From: Cellulomonas persica | GTDB taxonomy: Bacteria; Actinomycetota; Actinomycetes; Actinomycetales; Cellulomonadaceae | Direction: 5' to 3' | Assembly: GCF_007989825.1 (NCBI RefSeq) | Contig: NZ_BJUA01000003.1 | Location: 62,001-126,000 of the forward strand | Length of the DNA stretch: 64,000 nt | Shown: piece after piece, positions 1 to 9,131 of the stretch | Numbering within the stretch: the first letter of the stretch is position 1 | How the letters are laid out: every line of letters begins with the position of its first letter | Translations under genes and position numbers: made by a program | The notes under the pieces: generated by a model | What the model was told of the DNA's origin: nothing | Databases searched by the model: none | What the model saw: the letters and a program-made list of their open reading frames with translations, nothing else

Positions 1-123
1 GATCGCGCGCCGCTGGCGCGTCGTGCGCTGACCGATCACGTCCACCTCCGGGGGAGTCGCCCGATTCTACGTGGTTCTCATGTGCAACAAGCAGCAGGCG
101 AGCGTGTCGTTGCCTTCCGAGCC

Positions 124-156
124 GGTTACTGGGTAACCTGTGGTTACTGCGTAACT
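124..156. promoter_or_regulatory. Tandem operator-like dyads in front of the PadR gene
   Basis: Two inverted repeats lie back to back: GGTTAC-TGG-GTAACC at 124-138 (perfect) and GGTTAC-TGC-GTAACT at 142-156 (one mismatch), with centres 18 bp apart. They end 20 bases before the ATG of the PadR regulator. PadR proteins bind short dyads in their own promoters, so autoregulation of the regulator-exporter operon is the natural reading. Binding by this protein is inferred. Confidence 0.75.
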
Positions 157-176
157 AGATCACGTCAGGGGGCTCG

Positions 177-800
177 ATGTCCGTCCGCCAGGGACTGCTC
201 GCACTTCTCGCCGACGCACCCATGCACGCCTACCAGCTCCGCCACGAGTTCGAGCAGCGCACCGGCGGGACCTGGCCGCTCAACATGGGCCAGGTCTCCA
301 CGACGCTCGACCGTCTGGTGCGCGACGAGCTCGTCGCGCCGCTGGACGTGGACGCCGACGACGTCGTGCGCTACCACCTCACCCATACCGGACGGGCGGA
401 GCTCGAGCGCTGGTGGACCACCGCGGTCGTGCGTTCGGCCCCCGCGCGCGACGAGCTGAGCATCAAGCTCGCGCTCGCGGTCAGCGCGCCCGGCGTCGAC
501 GTCTGCGTGATCGTGCAGACGCAGCGCACCGAGACCATGCGCGCGCTGCGCGACCTCACGCGGCTCAAGGCCGACCTGCCGGCCAGCGGCTGGACGCGCG
601 AGGACCTCGCGTGGTCGCTCGTGCTCGACCACCTGATCTTCGCCGCCGAGGCCGAGGTGCGCTGGCTCGACCACGTCGAGGCCCGGGTCGCGCGCGCCAC
701 CGACAAGGGCATCGTGCTCGCGCCCCGAGCGGCGTCCGGTGAGCTGCCGCCCGCGGAGCAGGCCGCGCGCGAGCACGTCGCCGACGGCGGTGCGCGATGA
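177..800 (+). CDS. PadR-family transcriptional regulator
   Basis: 207 aa. Residues 1-75 form a PadR winged helix: the start MSVRQGLLALLADAPMHAYQ, the recognition segment around residues 40-50 (NMGQVSTTLDRLV), and a wing with YHLTHTGRAEL. The C-terminal half (about 95-185) is the helical dimer domain of PadR subfamily 2. The ATG follows AGGGGG at 167-172. It overlaps the ABC ATPase gene by 4 bp (ATGA), so it heads the operon. PadR repressors usually control an adjacent exporter and respond to its substrate; the tandem dyads at 124-156 support this here. The ligand is unknown. Confidence 0.9.
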   Translation: MSVRQGLLALLADAPMHAYQLRHEFEQRTGGTWPLNMGQVSTTLDRLVRDELVAPLDVDADDVVRYHLTHTGRAELERWWTTAVVRSAPARDELSIKLALAVSAPGVDVCVIVQTQRTETMRALRDLTRLKADLPASGWTREDLAWSLVLDHLIFAAEAEVRWLDHVEARVARATDKGIVLAPRAASGELPPAEQAAREHVADGGAR

Positions 801-1537
801 GCCCGCGCGCGACCGGCCCCGTCGTCCTCGCCCTGCGTGGCGTGACCCGCGTGCACGGCAGCGGCGCCTCGCAGGTGCGCGCGCTCGCGGGTGTCGACCT
901 CGACGTGCGGCTCGGCGAGCTCGTCGCCGTCATGGGCGCCTCCGGCTCGGGCAAGTCGACGCTGCTCAACGTCGCCGGCGGGCTCGACACCCCGACGTCG
1001 GGCACGGTGACGCTCGCGGGCAGCGAGCTGTCCGCGCTCGACCCCACCGGTCGCGCACGCCTGCGCCGCCGCAGCGTCGGGTACGTCTTCCAGGACTTCA
1101 ACCTCATCCCCGCGCTGACCGCCGCGGAGAACGTCGCGCTGCCGCGCGAGCTCGACGGCGTGCGCACCCGGCAGGCCAGACGCGAGGCGCACGCGGCGCT
1201 GTCCGAGGTCGGCATCGCCGAGCTCGCGGACCGGTTCCCCGACGAGATGTCCGGCGGTCAGCAGCAGCGGGTCGCGATCGCCCGCGCGCTCGTCGGCCCG
1301 CGCCGCCTCGTCCTCGCCGACGAGCCCACCGGCGCCCTCGACTCCGTCACGGGCGAGGACGTCATGCGCGTGCTGCGCGCGCGGGTCGACGCGGGCGCGG
1401 CAGGCCTCCTGGTGACGCACGAGCCGCGGTTCGCGGCCTGGGCCGACCGCACGGTGTTCGTGCGCGACGGCGTGGTCGTCGACGGGACCGGGGAGCGCGG
1501 CGGTCCCGAGGTGCTCCTGACCGGCGGCGTGCGCTGA
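797..1537 (+). CDS. ABC transporter ATP-binding protein, MacB/LolD type
   Basis: 246 aa. It contains a complete ATPase set: Walker A GASGSGKST (47-55), Q-loop FQDF, signature MSGGQQQRVAIARAL, Walker B LVLADEPTGALD and an H-loop in VTHEP. The SGGQQQRVAIARA signature and DEPTGALD are typical of the MacB/LolD/FtsE class, which works with FtsX-type permeases. It overlaps both neighbours (ATGA with padR, and TGATG with the permease), so one PadR-permease operon is expected. Its likely role is to power mechanotransmission or export by the next gene product; the substrate cannot be read from sequence. Confidence 0.92.
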   Translation: MSPRATGPVVLALRGVTRVHGSGASQVRALAGVDLDVRLGELVAVMGASGSGKSTLLNVAGGLDTPTSGTVTLAGSELSALDPTGRARLRRRSVGYVFQDFNLIPALTAAENVALPRELDGVRTRQARREAHAALSEVGIAELADRFPDEMSGGQQQRVAIARALVGPRRLVLADEPTGALDSVTGEDVMRVLRARVDAGAAGLLVTHEPRFAAWADRTVFVRDGVVVDGTGERGGPEVLLTGGVR

Positions 1538-4290
1538 TGCGTCGCTGGTGGGGCGGCCTGCGGGTCGCCGCTCGTATCGCGCGCCGGGACGCCGTCCGGA
1601 GCAGGGGCCGGACGGCGTTGGTGGCGACGATGGTCGGGCTGCCCGTCGTCGCGGGCGTCGCGTTGATGACGATGGGCACCTCGGCGCTCCCGACCGGGGA
1701 GCACGAGGTCCGCACCGCGGTCGGGACGTCCGCGCAGGCGGTCGTCGAGTTCGCCGGCGTGCGCATCGAGGGGCAGGACCAGTCGTCGGGCGTGACGATC
1801 TGGGGCGACGGGGACCGCGACGTGCCGGTCGACGAGCGCGCCGCCGCGGTCGCGCGCCTCGTCCCGCACGCCGAGCGCGTCGTCGAGGTCGTCACGACCG
1901 CCGGGTCGGTGCGCGCGCAGGACGGTGAGCGGGCCGGGCTGGACCTCGGCGCGACCGAGGTCGCCGTCGTGCCCGCGGACGCGATCGAGTCGATCGCGGG
2001 AGGGACGGCCGTCTCCGGGCGGCTGCCCGCGGACGACGACGAGGTCGCGCTGAGCGTGCCGTGGGCGCGCGAGCTCGCGGTCGAGGTGGGCGACCGGGTG
2101 TCGTTCCACCCCGACGGCTCGGACGCGAGCCTCGACGGGCTCGAGGTCGTCGGGGTGCTCGACGATCCGTCGGGGCGCGGGGTGTGGCTCTCGGCCGACG
2201 ACGTCGCCGGGGCCAGGTCCGCCTCCGGCTCCAGCCGGTACTACGTGCTCGGCGAACAGCCCGTGACCTGGGACGACGTGGCCACGCTCAACGAGGCCGG
2301 CTTCCTCGCGACGACGCGCTACGGGCTCGAGCACCGGCCGCCCTCGCTGGCCGGGGAGACGCCGAGCGAGCACGAGTCGTCGATGGTCGTGCTGGCGGCG
2401 GCCGGTGTCGCCATCGGGCTGCTCGAGGTCGTCCTGCTCATCGGCCCGGCGTTCGCGGTCGGGGCGCGCCGTCAGCAGCGTCAGCTCGCGCTGATCGCCG
2501 CGAGCGGCGGGGACCGCGCCACGATCCGGCGCGTCGTCGTCATGGGTGGGGTCGTGGTGGCCACGGTGGCCTCGCTCGTCGGGGTGGCCGTCGGTATCGC
2601 GGTCGCCGCTGGCGTGCGAGCCGCCTCGCGGTCCCGCGGCGAGTGGACCTACCCGGACCTGCGCGTCCCGTGGGGCTACGTCGCCCTCATCGGGGCGCTG
2701 GGCGTCCTCGTCGCGGTGGCCGCCGCGTGGCTGCCCGCGCGACGGGTCTCCCGGCTCGACCCGGCGGCCGCGCTCGCCGGCCGCCGGTCCGACCCGCGCC
2801 CGCACCGCGCCGTCCCGGTCGTCGGGCTCGTGCTCGCGGCCGGTGGCACGGCACTCGCGATGCTCGGTGCGCTGCGCACGTCACCCACGCTCGCCGTCGT
2901 CGGGGTCCTGCTGCTGCAGGTCGGCGTCGTGGCGTGCTCGGGCACCGTGGTGAGGCTCGTCGGACGGCTCGCCCCGTGGGCCGGCGTCGCGGGGCGCATC
3001 GCGCTGCGGGACGCGGTGCGGCAGCGCTCGCGGACCGCGCCGGCGGTCGCGGCCGTGATCGCTGCGGTCGCGGGTGCGGTGGCCGCCGGCACCTTCGTGC
3101 TGTCGGTCGACGGCGCGCGGAGGGACGCCTACCAGCCCGCTGCGCAGGACGGCACGGTGCTCGTCGGGCAGAGCTTCTTCGACCCGGGGCCCGTCGGCGA
3201 GGAGTCCGTAGACGTCTCGCACGACGCGCTGGTCGCGCGCGCCGCGACCCTGGCGGGCGTCGCGCGCGAGCACCTGCCGGTGGCCGACGTCGTGCCCGTG
3301 CTCGCACCGCTCGACCAGCACGGCCGGACCCCGACGCTCGTCGCGACGGTCGCACCTGGGCAGGACTGCCCGTACGCCCCCGACGGTTCCTTGAGCGAGC
3401 CCGTCCCCGCGGACGACCGCCTGTGCTGGCTCTCGGCCGGCGGGACGGTCAACGAAGGGTTCTTCGGCTCGCCAGGCGGCTGGGCAGGCTCGACCCTCGT
3501 CGACGACGGGACGGTGCTGCGCCTGCTGGGGCTGCCGGCGGCACAGCGTGCCGCGGACGCGCTCGCGCACGGCCACGTCGTGGTGCTCAGTGACCGGCAG
3601 GTGTGGCCGGACGGCACCGCGCGCGTCGAGGGCGAGTCGTTCGACCCCGACACGGGGGAGCTGCTGGAGACCATGTCGGCGACCGCGCCGGCGTTCGTCA
3701 TGCCCGAGCTGACGGCCTGGTCGCTCGTCGTGCCGCCCTCGCTCGCGGCGGACCTCGGGGTCGCACCCGAGCCCGTGGGTGTGGTCGCGACCACGCACGA
3801 GGTCCCGACGCAGGCGCAGGAGGGCGCCGCGCGCGCCGCGCTGCCCGGGTCGGCGTTCCTCGCGGTCGAGCGCGGCTGGCGGGAGCCGAGCTCGAGCTTC
3901 GTCGGGCTCATCGCACTCGTCGCGACGGTGCTCGCGCTCGGGGCCACGGGCATCCCGCTCGCGCTCGGCGCTGTCGAGTCCGCGCCCGACCTCGCGACGC
4001 TCGGTGCGGTCGGTGCCGCGCCGCGCACGCGCCGCCGGGTCGCGGCGAGCCAGGCCGCGGTCGTCGTCGTCATCGGGACGTGGCTGGGGGTCGCGACGGG
4101 GCTGCTCGTCGCGCAGGTCCTGGTGCTCGCGCGCCGCGCGCGTGCGGCGGAGGTCGCCGACGTCCTCATGCGCCTGCACGTGCCGTGGGACGTGGTCGGG
4201 CTGCTCGCGCTGGCGCTGCCGGCCGTCGCGATCGGCGGCGCGTGGTTGCTCGTGCGCGCTCGCCTGCCGCTGGTGCGCCGCGCCACCTGA
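1537..4290 (+). CDS. FtsX-like ABC permease (two-repeat MacB-type)
   Basis: 917 aa from the ATG that overlaps the ATPase stop. The open frame extends further upstream but is then only a shadow of the ATPase gene. An N-terminal membrane segment near residues 25-45 is followed by a large extracytoplasmic domain. An FtsX membrane core lies near 290-410, further hydrophobic segments near 425-525, a second extracytoplasmic domain, and a second FtsX core near 790-915. This duplicated FtsX layout is usual for actinobacterial efflux permeases next to PadR. It probably exports a small amphiphile or peptide, or resists an antibiotic; that is inferred from family and regulator. Confidence 0.88.
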   Translation: MRRWWGGLRVAARIARRDAVRSRGRTALVATMVGLPVVAGVALMTMGTSALPTGEHEVRTAVGTSAQAVVEFAGVRIEGQDQSSGVTIWGDGDRDVPVDERAAAVARLVPHAERVVEVVTTAGSVRAQDGERAGLDLGATEVAVVPADAIESIAGGTAVSGRLPADDDEVALSVPWARELAVEVGDRVSFHPDGSDASLDGLEVVGVLDDPSGRGVWLSADDVAGARSASGSSRYYVLGEQPVTWDDVATLNEAGFLATTRYGLEHRPPSLAGETPSEHESSMVVLAAAGVAIGLLEVVLLIGPAFAVGARRQQRQLALIAASGGDRATIRRVVVMGGVVVATVASLVGVAVGIAVAAGVRAASRSRGEWTYPDLRVPWGYVALIGALGVLVAVAAAWLPARRVSRLDPAAALAGRRSDPRPHRAVPVVGLVLAAGGTALAMLGALRTSPTLAVVGVLLLQVGVVACSGTVVRLVGRLAPWAGVAGRIALRDAVRQRSRTAPAVAAVIAAVAGAVAAGTFVLSVDGARRDAYQPAAQDGTVLVGQSFFDPGPVGEESVDVSHDALVARAATLAGVAREHLPVADVVPVLAPLDQHGRTPTLVATVAPGQDCPYAPDGSLSEPVPADDRLCWLSAGGTVNEGFFGSPGGWAGSTLVDDGTVLRLLGLPAAQRAADALAHGHVVVLSDRQVWPDGTARVEGESFDPDTGELLETMSATAPAFVMPELTAWSLVVPPSLAADLGVAPEPVGVVATTHEVPTQAQEGAARAALPGSAFLAVERGWREPSSSFVGLIALVATVLALGATGIPLALGAVESAPDLATLGAVGAAPRTRRRVAASQAAVVVVIGTWLGVATGLLVAQVLVLARRARAAEVADVLMRLHVPWDVVGLLALALPAVAIGGAWLLVRARLPLVRRAT

Positions 4291-4320
4291 ACGCGCGTCG
4301 CTGCAGGTCGGGCCGGGGCG

Positions 4321-4854
4321 TCAGGCGGGAGTCGCGAGTGCCCGGACCAGGGCCTCGTCGAACGCGGGCAGGTCGTCGGGGGTGCGGCTCGAGATCAGCG
4401 GACCGTCGACGACGACCTGTTCGTCCACCCAGTCGGCCCCCGCGTTGCGCAGGTCCGTGCGCAGCGACGGGAAGCTCGTGATCCGGCGTCCCGCGACGGC
4501 CTCCGCCTCGATGAGGATCCACGCGCCGTGGCAGATCACGGCGATCGGCTTGCCCGCCTCGACGAAGCCCCGGACGAACGCCACGGCGTCCGGGTCGACG
4601 CGCAGGTCGTCGGCGTTGACGACACCGCCCGGCAGGACGAGCGCGTCGAAGTCGGCCGCGTCGGCGGTCGCCACGGGCAGGTCGACGTGCTGGGAGTAGC
4701 CGTGCTCGCCGCGCACGCTGATGTCGGCCGGCGACACCAGCGAGACCCGAGCGCCCGCGTCCTCGACCGCGGCCCACGGGCTCGTGAGCTCGCTGTCCTC
4801 GAAGCCGTCGGTGAGCAGGAACGCGACCGTGCGGTCGTCGAGCGTCGTGGTCAT
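4321..4854 (-). CDS. DJ-1/PfpI family protein
   Basis: 177 aa. It has the class I glutamine amidotransferase-like fold of PfpI/YhbO: FLLTDGFEDSEL with Glu19, LVLPGGVVNADDLR, and the nucleophile elbow AVICHGAW with Cys108-His109. Full length for the family. Members act as general-stress proteins, proposed deglycases or small-molecule hydratases; the exact reaction is debated. The ATG lies behind GGGAGG. Transcribed alone, convergent with the ABC permease (30 bp gap). Confidence 0.88.
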   Translation of the reverse strand: MTTTLDDRTVAFLLTDGFEDSELTSPWAAVEDAGARVSLVSPADISVRGEHGYSQHVDLPVATADAADFDALVLPGGVVNADDLRVDPDAVAFVRGFVEAGKPIAVICHGAWILIEAEAVAGRRITSFPSLRTDLRNAGADWVDEQVVVDGPLISSRTPDDLPAFDEALVRALATPA

Positions 4855-5009
4855 GATGCCTCCCGGTTCGGTGCGGCCAGGCTAGGCACGCCTCGAGCCG
4901 GTCGGCACGTCGAGCCGACGTGCGCGTGCGGCGAGCGCGTGCCACGGTGACGCCAGTGGGGCCGTCGAGGGGGACGGTCGCGAGGGGGAGTCGCGAGGGG
5001 GACGGCGCG

Positions 5010-5840
5010 ATGGGCACGGCGACGCAGTCGATGTGGGCGTGGGACAACCCGGTCCCGCCGTCGCAGGACGCACGAGGCCGCGGGTACGCGCCCGCCGCAC
5101 CCGGTCCGCTGGCCGCGTTCGCCGACGAGCAGGGGCTGACGCGCGTGCACCTCGCGGCCCCGTGGGCGGCCGACGAGGGACCGGTCGGCGCGTGGTTCGC
5201 GGAGGCGGCCGCGGCGCTCGGTGCGCGGCACCTCGCCGTCGACGCGCTCGGCGGCGACCCCGGCTGGCTCGACGAACCCGCGCTCGCGGCCACGTGGGCC
5301 GGTGCGGCGCTGCGGTCCGCCGACGGGCGGCTCGACGGCATCCAGCTCGACGTCGAGCCGTGGACGCTGCCGGGCTGGCGCGACGACCGCGACGACGGCG
5401 TCCGGCGCTGGCTCGCGGTGCTCGACGCGACCCGCGCGGTCGTGCCGAGCGCGCTGACGCTGGGTGCGGACGCGCCCTGGTGGTTGGTGAACGTCCCCGC
5501 ACCCGACGAGGGCGGCTCGGTGCTCGACGCGGTGCTGCGCCGTGTCGACCGGGTCGTCGTCGTGGCGTTCAGCGACCACGCGGACGGCGACGACGGGATC
5601 GTCGCGCTCGCGCGTCCCTCGGTCGAGACCGCGAGGGCGGCAGGGGTGCCGTGGACGATCGGGGTCGAGACGGACACCCCCGACGTGGCCGGCGGGGCGC
5701 AGTACACGTTCCACGACGAGGGTGCGGCCGTGCTCGAGCGCGAGGCGGACCGGGTCGCACGGGCCTTCGGTGCCCCGGGCTGCGTGTGCGTCGAGCACCA
5801 CCGCGCGTGGCGCGCGCTCCTCGAGGCGTCGCCCGTCTGA
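5010..5840 (+). CDS. Hypothetical TIM-barrel-like protein, possible glycosidase
   Basis: 276 aa starting at an ATG behind GAGGGGGAC (about 4995-5003); upstream in-frame codons lack a good start. No signal peptide is visible. Alternating hydrophobic strands such as LTRVHLAAPW, ARHLAVDAL, DGIQLDVEPWTLPGW, RVVVVAFSDHADG and VPWTIGVETDTP suggest a (beta/alpha)8 barrel. The segment LDVEPW resembles the DxE-type catalytic strand of GH18-like proteins. Function is not established. The next gene starts 87 bp downstream on the same strand. Confidence 0.6.
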   Translation: MGTATQSMWAWDNPVPPSQDARGRGYAPAAPGPLAAFADEQGLTRVHLAAPWAADEGPVGAWFAEAAAALGARHLAVDALGGDPGWLDEPALAATWAGAALRSADGRLDGIQLDVEPWTLPGWRDDRDDGVRRWLAVLDATRAVVPSALTLGADAPWWLVNVPAPDEGGSVLDAVLRRVDRVVVVAFSDHADGDDGIVALARPSVETARAAGVPWTIGVETDTPDVAGGAQYTFHDEGAAVLEREADRVARAFGAPGCVCVEHHRAWRALLEASPV

Positions 5841-5927
5841 CTGCGGCGCGCATGCTCGTCGTCCCGCACGTGCGGTCGTACCGTGAGAGCGGACGGGACG
5901 TCCACGCCCCGGGGCGAGGGGAACGCC

Positions 5928-6752
5928 ATGGCCGACAGCGAGCTGCTGTCCGCAAGGTCCGCGGACGGCACGACGATCGCGTACGCGCGTGCGGGCACGG
6001 GTCCGCCGCTGGTCCTCCTCGGCGGCGCGTTCACCACACGCGACGTGTGGGCACCGCTCGCGGCGCTGCTGCGCGACGCGTTCACGATGCTGCTCGTCGA
6101 CCGGCGAGGCCGTGGCGACAGCGGTGACGCGATCACCCCGCAGGAGGTCGCGACGTACTCGGTCGAGCGCGAGATCGACGACCTCGACGCGGTGATCGCC
6201 GCCGAGGGCGGCCGCGCCGCGGTGCTCGGCTTCTCGTCGGGCGCGACCCTCGCGCTGCACGCCGCGGCGGCAGGCGCGGCGATCTCGGCCCTCGTGCTGT
6301 ACGAACCGCCGTTCGCGCTCGGTGGCCTGCCGGCGGCCGCGGAGGACGCGCCACGACGGCTCGCGCGGATGATCGCCGACGGGCACCCGGGCGACGCGGT
6401 CGCCACCATGCAGCGCGAGGTCATCGGGCTCCCCGCGCACGTGGTCGAGCAGGCGCGCAGCTCGCCGATGTGGCACGCGCTCGAGGAGATCGCGCAGACC
6501 GTCGTCTACGACGCGACGCTCACGGCCGCGCCCAACGTCCCGACGCCCGCGATGTGCGCGCTGGACGTGCCGACGCTCGTCGTGTGCGGGGCCGAGACCT
6601 GGCCCGCGCTGCGCGCGTCGGCTGCGGAGCTCGCGCAGCGGCTCGCGGGTGCGCGCCTCGTCGAGCTCGCGGGCGGTGCGGGGCACGGCATCGCCGTCGA
6701 GGAGACGGCCGCGTTGCTGCGCGACGAGCTGGCGCGGGGGGCCTTCGCCTGA
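5928..6752 (+). CDS. Alpha/beta hydrolase
   Basis: 274 aa. The chosen ATG follows GAGGGGAA (5916-5923); the frame is open 45 bases further upstream but without a better ribosome site. It has an oxyanion strand LVLLGG, the motif DRRGRGDSG, the nucleophile elbow GFSSG (Ser103), a small cap region (about 125-200) and a likely catalytic His near 253 in GAGHGIA. The substrate is unknown; non-haem haloperoxidase, lactonase and esterase activities all occur in this fold. It may be co-transcribed with the upstream barrel protein. Confidence 0.8.
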   Translation: MADSELLSARSADGTTIAYARAGTGPPLVLLGGAFTTRDVWAPLAALLRDAFTMLLVDRRGRGDSGDAITPQEVATYSVEREIDDLDAVIAAEGGRAAVLGFSSGATLALHAAAAGAAISALVLYEPPFALGGLPAAAEDAPRRLARMIADGHPGDAVATMQREVIGLPAHVVEQARSSPMWHALEEIAQTVVYDATLTAAPNVPTPAMCALDVPTLVVCGAETWPALRASAAELAQRLAGARLVELAGGAGHGIAVEETAALLRDELARGAFA

Positions 6753-6768
6753 CGCCCTCGGACCGGCT

Positions 6769-6811
6769 GCGGGTCAGGCGGTGCGGCTCAGACGGTGCGG
6801 GTCAGGACGGT
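6769..6811. repeat. Short tandem repeat at the end of a convergent gene pair
   Basis: Three near-copies of GCGGGTCAGGCGGT lie head to tail at 6769-6782, 6783-6796 and 6797-6811 (the last with one extra base). The third copy carries the stop codon of the small minus-strand gene. It looks like replication slippage in a gene tail. Confidence 0.7.
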
Positions 6812-7026
6812 TCCTGCGTGTCCGCGTCGGAGCGTTCGACGAGGTAGGTGCGGCCGCTGGCGTCCTGCACGCGCACGAGGCTCGTGCGCAGCTCGCGCTC
6901 GCGGGCGCGCTCGTCGGCCGACGCGGGCCGCACGGGCTCACGGCCGTCGCCGACCTGCGCAGGGCCGAGGAGGTGGCGTGCGAGCCAGTCGGTGACCCGC
7001 CCGCCTTCGCTGTCCCGCCGCGACAT
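6802..7026 (-). CDS. Small hypothetical protein
   Basis: 74 aa, hydrophilic, with no membrane segment. The start is placed at the ATG preceded by GAGGAG with 6 bases of spacing; the frame is open ten codons further but that part overlaps the MarR promoter dyad. The middle holds a helical stretch (about 30-50) and a C-terminal strand segment LVRVQDASGRTYLVE. No family recognised. It is divergent from the MarR gene and shares its 69-bp control region, so it may be under MarR control. Confidence 0.6.
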   Translation of the reverse strand: MSRRDSEGGRVTDWLARHLLGPAQVGDGREPVRPASADERARERELRTSLVRVQDASGRTYLVERSDADTQEPS

Positions 7027-7050
7027 GTGCTCTCCTCGTGCCATCAGTGT

Positions 7051-7071
7051 GTGCACTCACTATAAGTGCAC
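7051..7071. promoter_or_regulatory. Inverted repeat between the small gene and marR, probable MarR operator
   Basis: A perfect 7-bp inverted repeat, GTGCACT at 7051-7057 and AGTGCAC at 7065-7071, is separated by 7 bases. It lies in the divergent spacer and overlaps AT-rich TATAAG. Size and position fit a MarR dimer site. A TAAGAT box at 7083-7088, 7 bases before the marR GTG, would give an essentially leaderless marR transcript. Confidence 0.65.
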
Positions 7072-7095
7072 GAACTGTCTCCTAAGATGTGAGCC

Positions 7096-7605
7096 GTGAC
7101 GCAGACCGCCCAGCAGAGCACCGTGGCCGACGGCTCGGTCGCCGGCTCGGACGACGCCCCGGCCGTGGACACGGTCGACCCGCTCGCGCTCGAGGCGCAG
7201 GTCTGCCTCGCGCTGTCGGCCGCGGCCCGCGCGCTCGTCGGGACCTACCGCACGCTGCTCGAGCCGCTCGGCCTGACGCACCCGCAGTACCTCGCGATGC
7301 TGGCGCTGTGGCAGGACGGCCCGATGTCGCTGGTCCGGCTCGCGGCGCGCCTCCACCTCGAGCCGGCGACCACCTCGCCGCTGGTCAAGCGGCTCGAGGC
7401 GCGCGGGCTCGTCGCGCGGCGCACGGACACGCGCGACGAGCGCGCGCTCGTCATCGAGCTGACGGACGCCGGCGCCGCGATGCGCGAGCAGGCCGTGGGG
7501 ATCCCCGGCGCGATGCTCGAGCGGCTCGGGCTGGACGCCGAGGAGGTCGCGCACGTGCGGGACGCCGCGCTCGTCGTGCTCGACGCGTGCGAGCGCGCCG
7601 ACTAG
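7096..7605 (+). CDS. MarR-family transcriptional regulator
   Basis: 169 aa from a GTG with no Shine-Dalgarno but a TAAGAT box 7 bases upstream. The N-terminal 35 residues are acidic and poorly conserved. The winged helix runs about 60-130: LTHPQYLAMLALWQDGPMSL, the recognition helix LEPATTSPLVKRLEARGLV, then the wing RRTDTRDERALVIELTDAG. The OhrR/MarR subgroup often senses oxidants or phenolics; the redox Cys usual near the N-terminus of OhrR is present only as the Cys in AQVCLALS, so peroxide sensing is possible but unproven. Confidence 0.88.
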   Translation: MTQTAQQSTVADGSVAGSDDAPAVDTVDPLALEAQVCLALSAAARALVGTYRTLLEPLGLTHPQYLAMLALWQDGPMSLVRLAARLHLEPATTSPLVKRLEARGLVARRTDTRDERALVIELTDAGAAMREQAVGIPGAMLERLGLDAEEVAHVRDAALVVLDACERAD

Positions 7606-7633
7606 CAGCGCACGCCGAGCAGCGTCGCGCGCG

Positions 7634-9001
7634 TCACGCCTCGAGCACGGCCCATCCCCGCGCGGGCAGGTGCACCACGCCGGACTCGAGGTGCGCGTCG
7701 CCCGCGACCGTCGTGCGCGCGTCCGCCGCAGGGAGGCTGACCGGCTCGTCGCCGAGGTTGAGCGCGGTGACCACGGCGCCGAACCCGGTCCCCGTGCGCA
7801 GCACCAGCGCCGTGTTGTCGAGGTGCAGCACGTCCGTGCGCGCGGTCGTCAGCCACGGCAGGCGACGGCGCATCCCGACGAGCGTGCGCGTCACGTCGAG
7901 CACGCGCCGCGCGGTGCCGTCGAGGTCGTCCGGTGCGGGAGGCCGCTGCGGGAACCGGGGGCGCACGGCGTCGTCGCCGCCCTCGCGCTGCTCCTTCACG
8001 CCCATCCAGGCGTACTCGTCGCCCGCGTACAGGCTGGGCGTGCCCGCGACCGTCAGCAGCACCGCGAGAGCGTGCGGCACGCGGTCGGCACCGACCGCCG
8101 ACGCGATGCGCGTGACGTCGTGGTTGCCGACGAACGTCTGCGGCACGAAGGTCTCGAGCAGGTCGTCGTGCCGGCCGATCGCGTGCGCGAGCTCGTAGAG
8201 GTTCCGGTCCGCGATCGCGTGCCAGATGCCCTGCCAGAGCTCGTACTGCGTGAGCGTGTCGATGCCCGAGTCGCGCACGATCGCCTGAGCGTCGCCGTGG
8301 ATGACCTCGCCGAGGAACCACGCCCCCGGGAACCGGTCGCGCACGCGCGGCAGCACGCGCGCCCAGAACGCGGGCGGGACGGCGTACGCCGCATCCAGCC
8401 GCCACCCGTCCACGCCGCGCGCGAGCCAGTGGCACATCGCCTCGACGACGAGGTCGTCGACCGCGGGGGAGTCGTGGTCGAGCGCGACGAGCGCGCCGTG
8501 GCCCTCGAACACGTCCGCACGCACGGGCTGCCCCGCGGCCCACCCGGTCCAGTCGATCCGGAACAGCCCCGCGGTGGGCGCGCCGGGTCCCTGCTCCTCG
8601 ACGAGCCGGAACGCGGGGTGGCCGCGGCCGACGTGGTTGAACACGCCGTCGAGCACGACGCGGACCCCGCGGGCGTGCGCGGCGTCGACGAGCCGGACCA
8701 GGTCGGCCTCGTCGCCCAGGCGCGGGTCGACGCGCAGGTGGTCGACCGTGTCGTAGCCGTGGGTCTGCGACGCGAACACCGGCCCGAGCAGCAGCCCGTC
8801 GAGACCGAGGTCGACCACGTGGTCGAGCCACGCCTCGAGATGCCCGAGCCGGTGCTCGACGGGTCCGGCCAGGTGCGCGTCGGGATCGGCGGGACGGATC
8901 TGCGCGCCGACGAACCCCAGGGGGTACACGTGCCACCAGAGCGCGCGAGCGGCCCAGGAGGCGTCAGCGCGCGGCCCCGGGCCGCCCTCGATCGTCGTCA
9001 T
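7634..9001 (-). CDS. GH13 alpha-glucosidase/amylase family protein
   Basis: 455 aa, no signal peptide, so cytoplasmic. All four GH13 blocks are present: DGVFNH (118-123), GWRLD with Arg201 and the nucleophile Asp203, the acid/base Glu232 in FLGEVIHGD, and FVGNHD with His294-Asp295. A C-terminal beta domain follows from about 385. The short N-terminus lacks the extra domain of neopullulanases. Likely substrates are short maltodextrins or trehalose/sucrose-type alpha-glucosides. A TAGCGT box lies 8 bases before the ATG and no Shine-Dalgarno is seen, suggesting a leaderless message. Confidence 0.88.
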   Translation of the reverse strand: MTTIEGGPGPRADASWAARALWWHVYPLGFVGAQIRPADPDAHLAGPVEHRLGHLEAWLDHVVDLGLDGLLLGPVFASQTHGYDTVDHLRVDPRLGDEADLVRLVDAAHARGVRVVLDGVFNHVGRGHPAFRLVEEQGPGAPTAGLFRIDWTGWAAGQPVRADVFEGHGALVALDHDSPAVDDLVVEAMCHWLARGVDGWRLDAAYAVPPAFWARVLPRVRDRFPGAWFLGEVIHGDAQAIVRDSGIDTLTQYELWQGIWHAIADRNLYELAHAIGRHDDLLETFVPQTFVGNHDVTRIASAVGADRVPHALAVLLTVAGTPSLYAGDEYAWMGVKEQREGGDDAVRPRFPQRPPAPDDLDGTARRVLDVTRTLVGMRRRLPWLTTARTDVLHLDNTALVLRTGTGFGAVVTALNLGDEPVSLPAADARTTVAGDAHLESGVVHLPARGWAVLEA

Positions 9002-9131
9002 CCCAGGTCACGCTACCCGCCCCGCCCAGCGAACGACCCGGGCCCCGTCCCGACCCAGCGCTTGCTCAGGCTCTGGGGCGGGTCGGCCGGAGCGGGTGCG
9101 GGTCGTGGGGATGGGTGAGGGGTGTCCGGGG

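Noticed and set aside
1..123. Possible C-terminal end of an upstream gene (TGA at 29-31 in one frame)
   Set aside because: Only nine codons are visible and none is recognisable.
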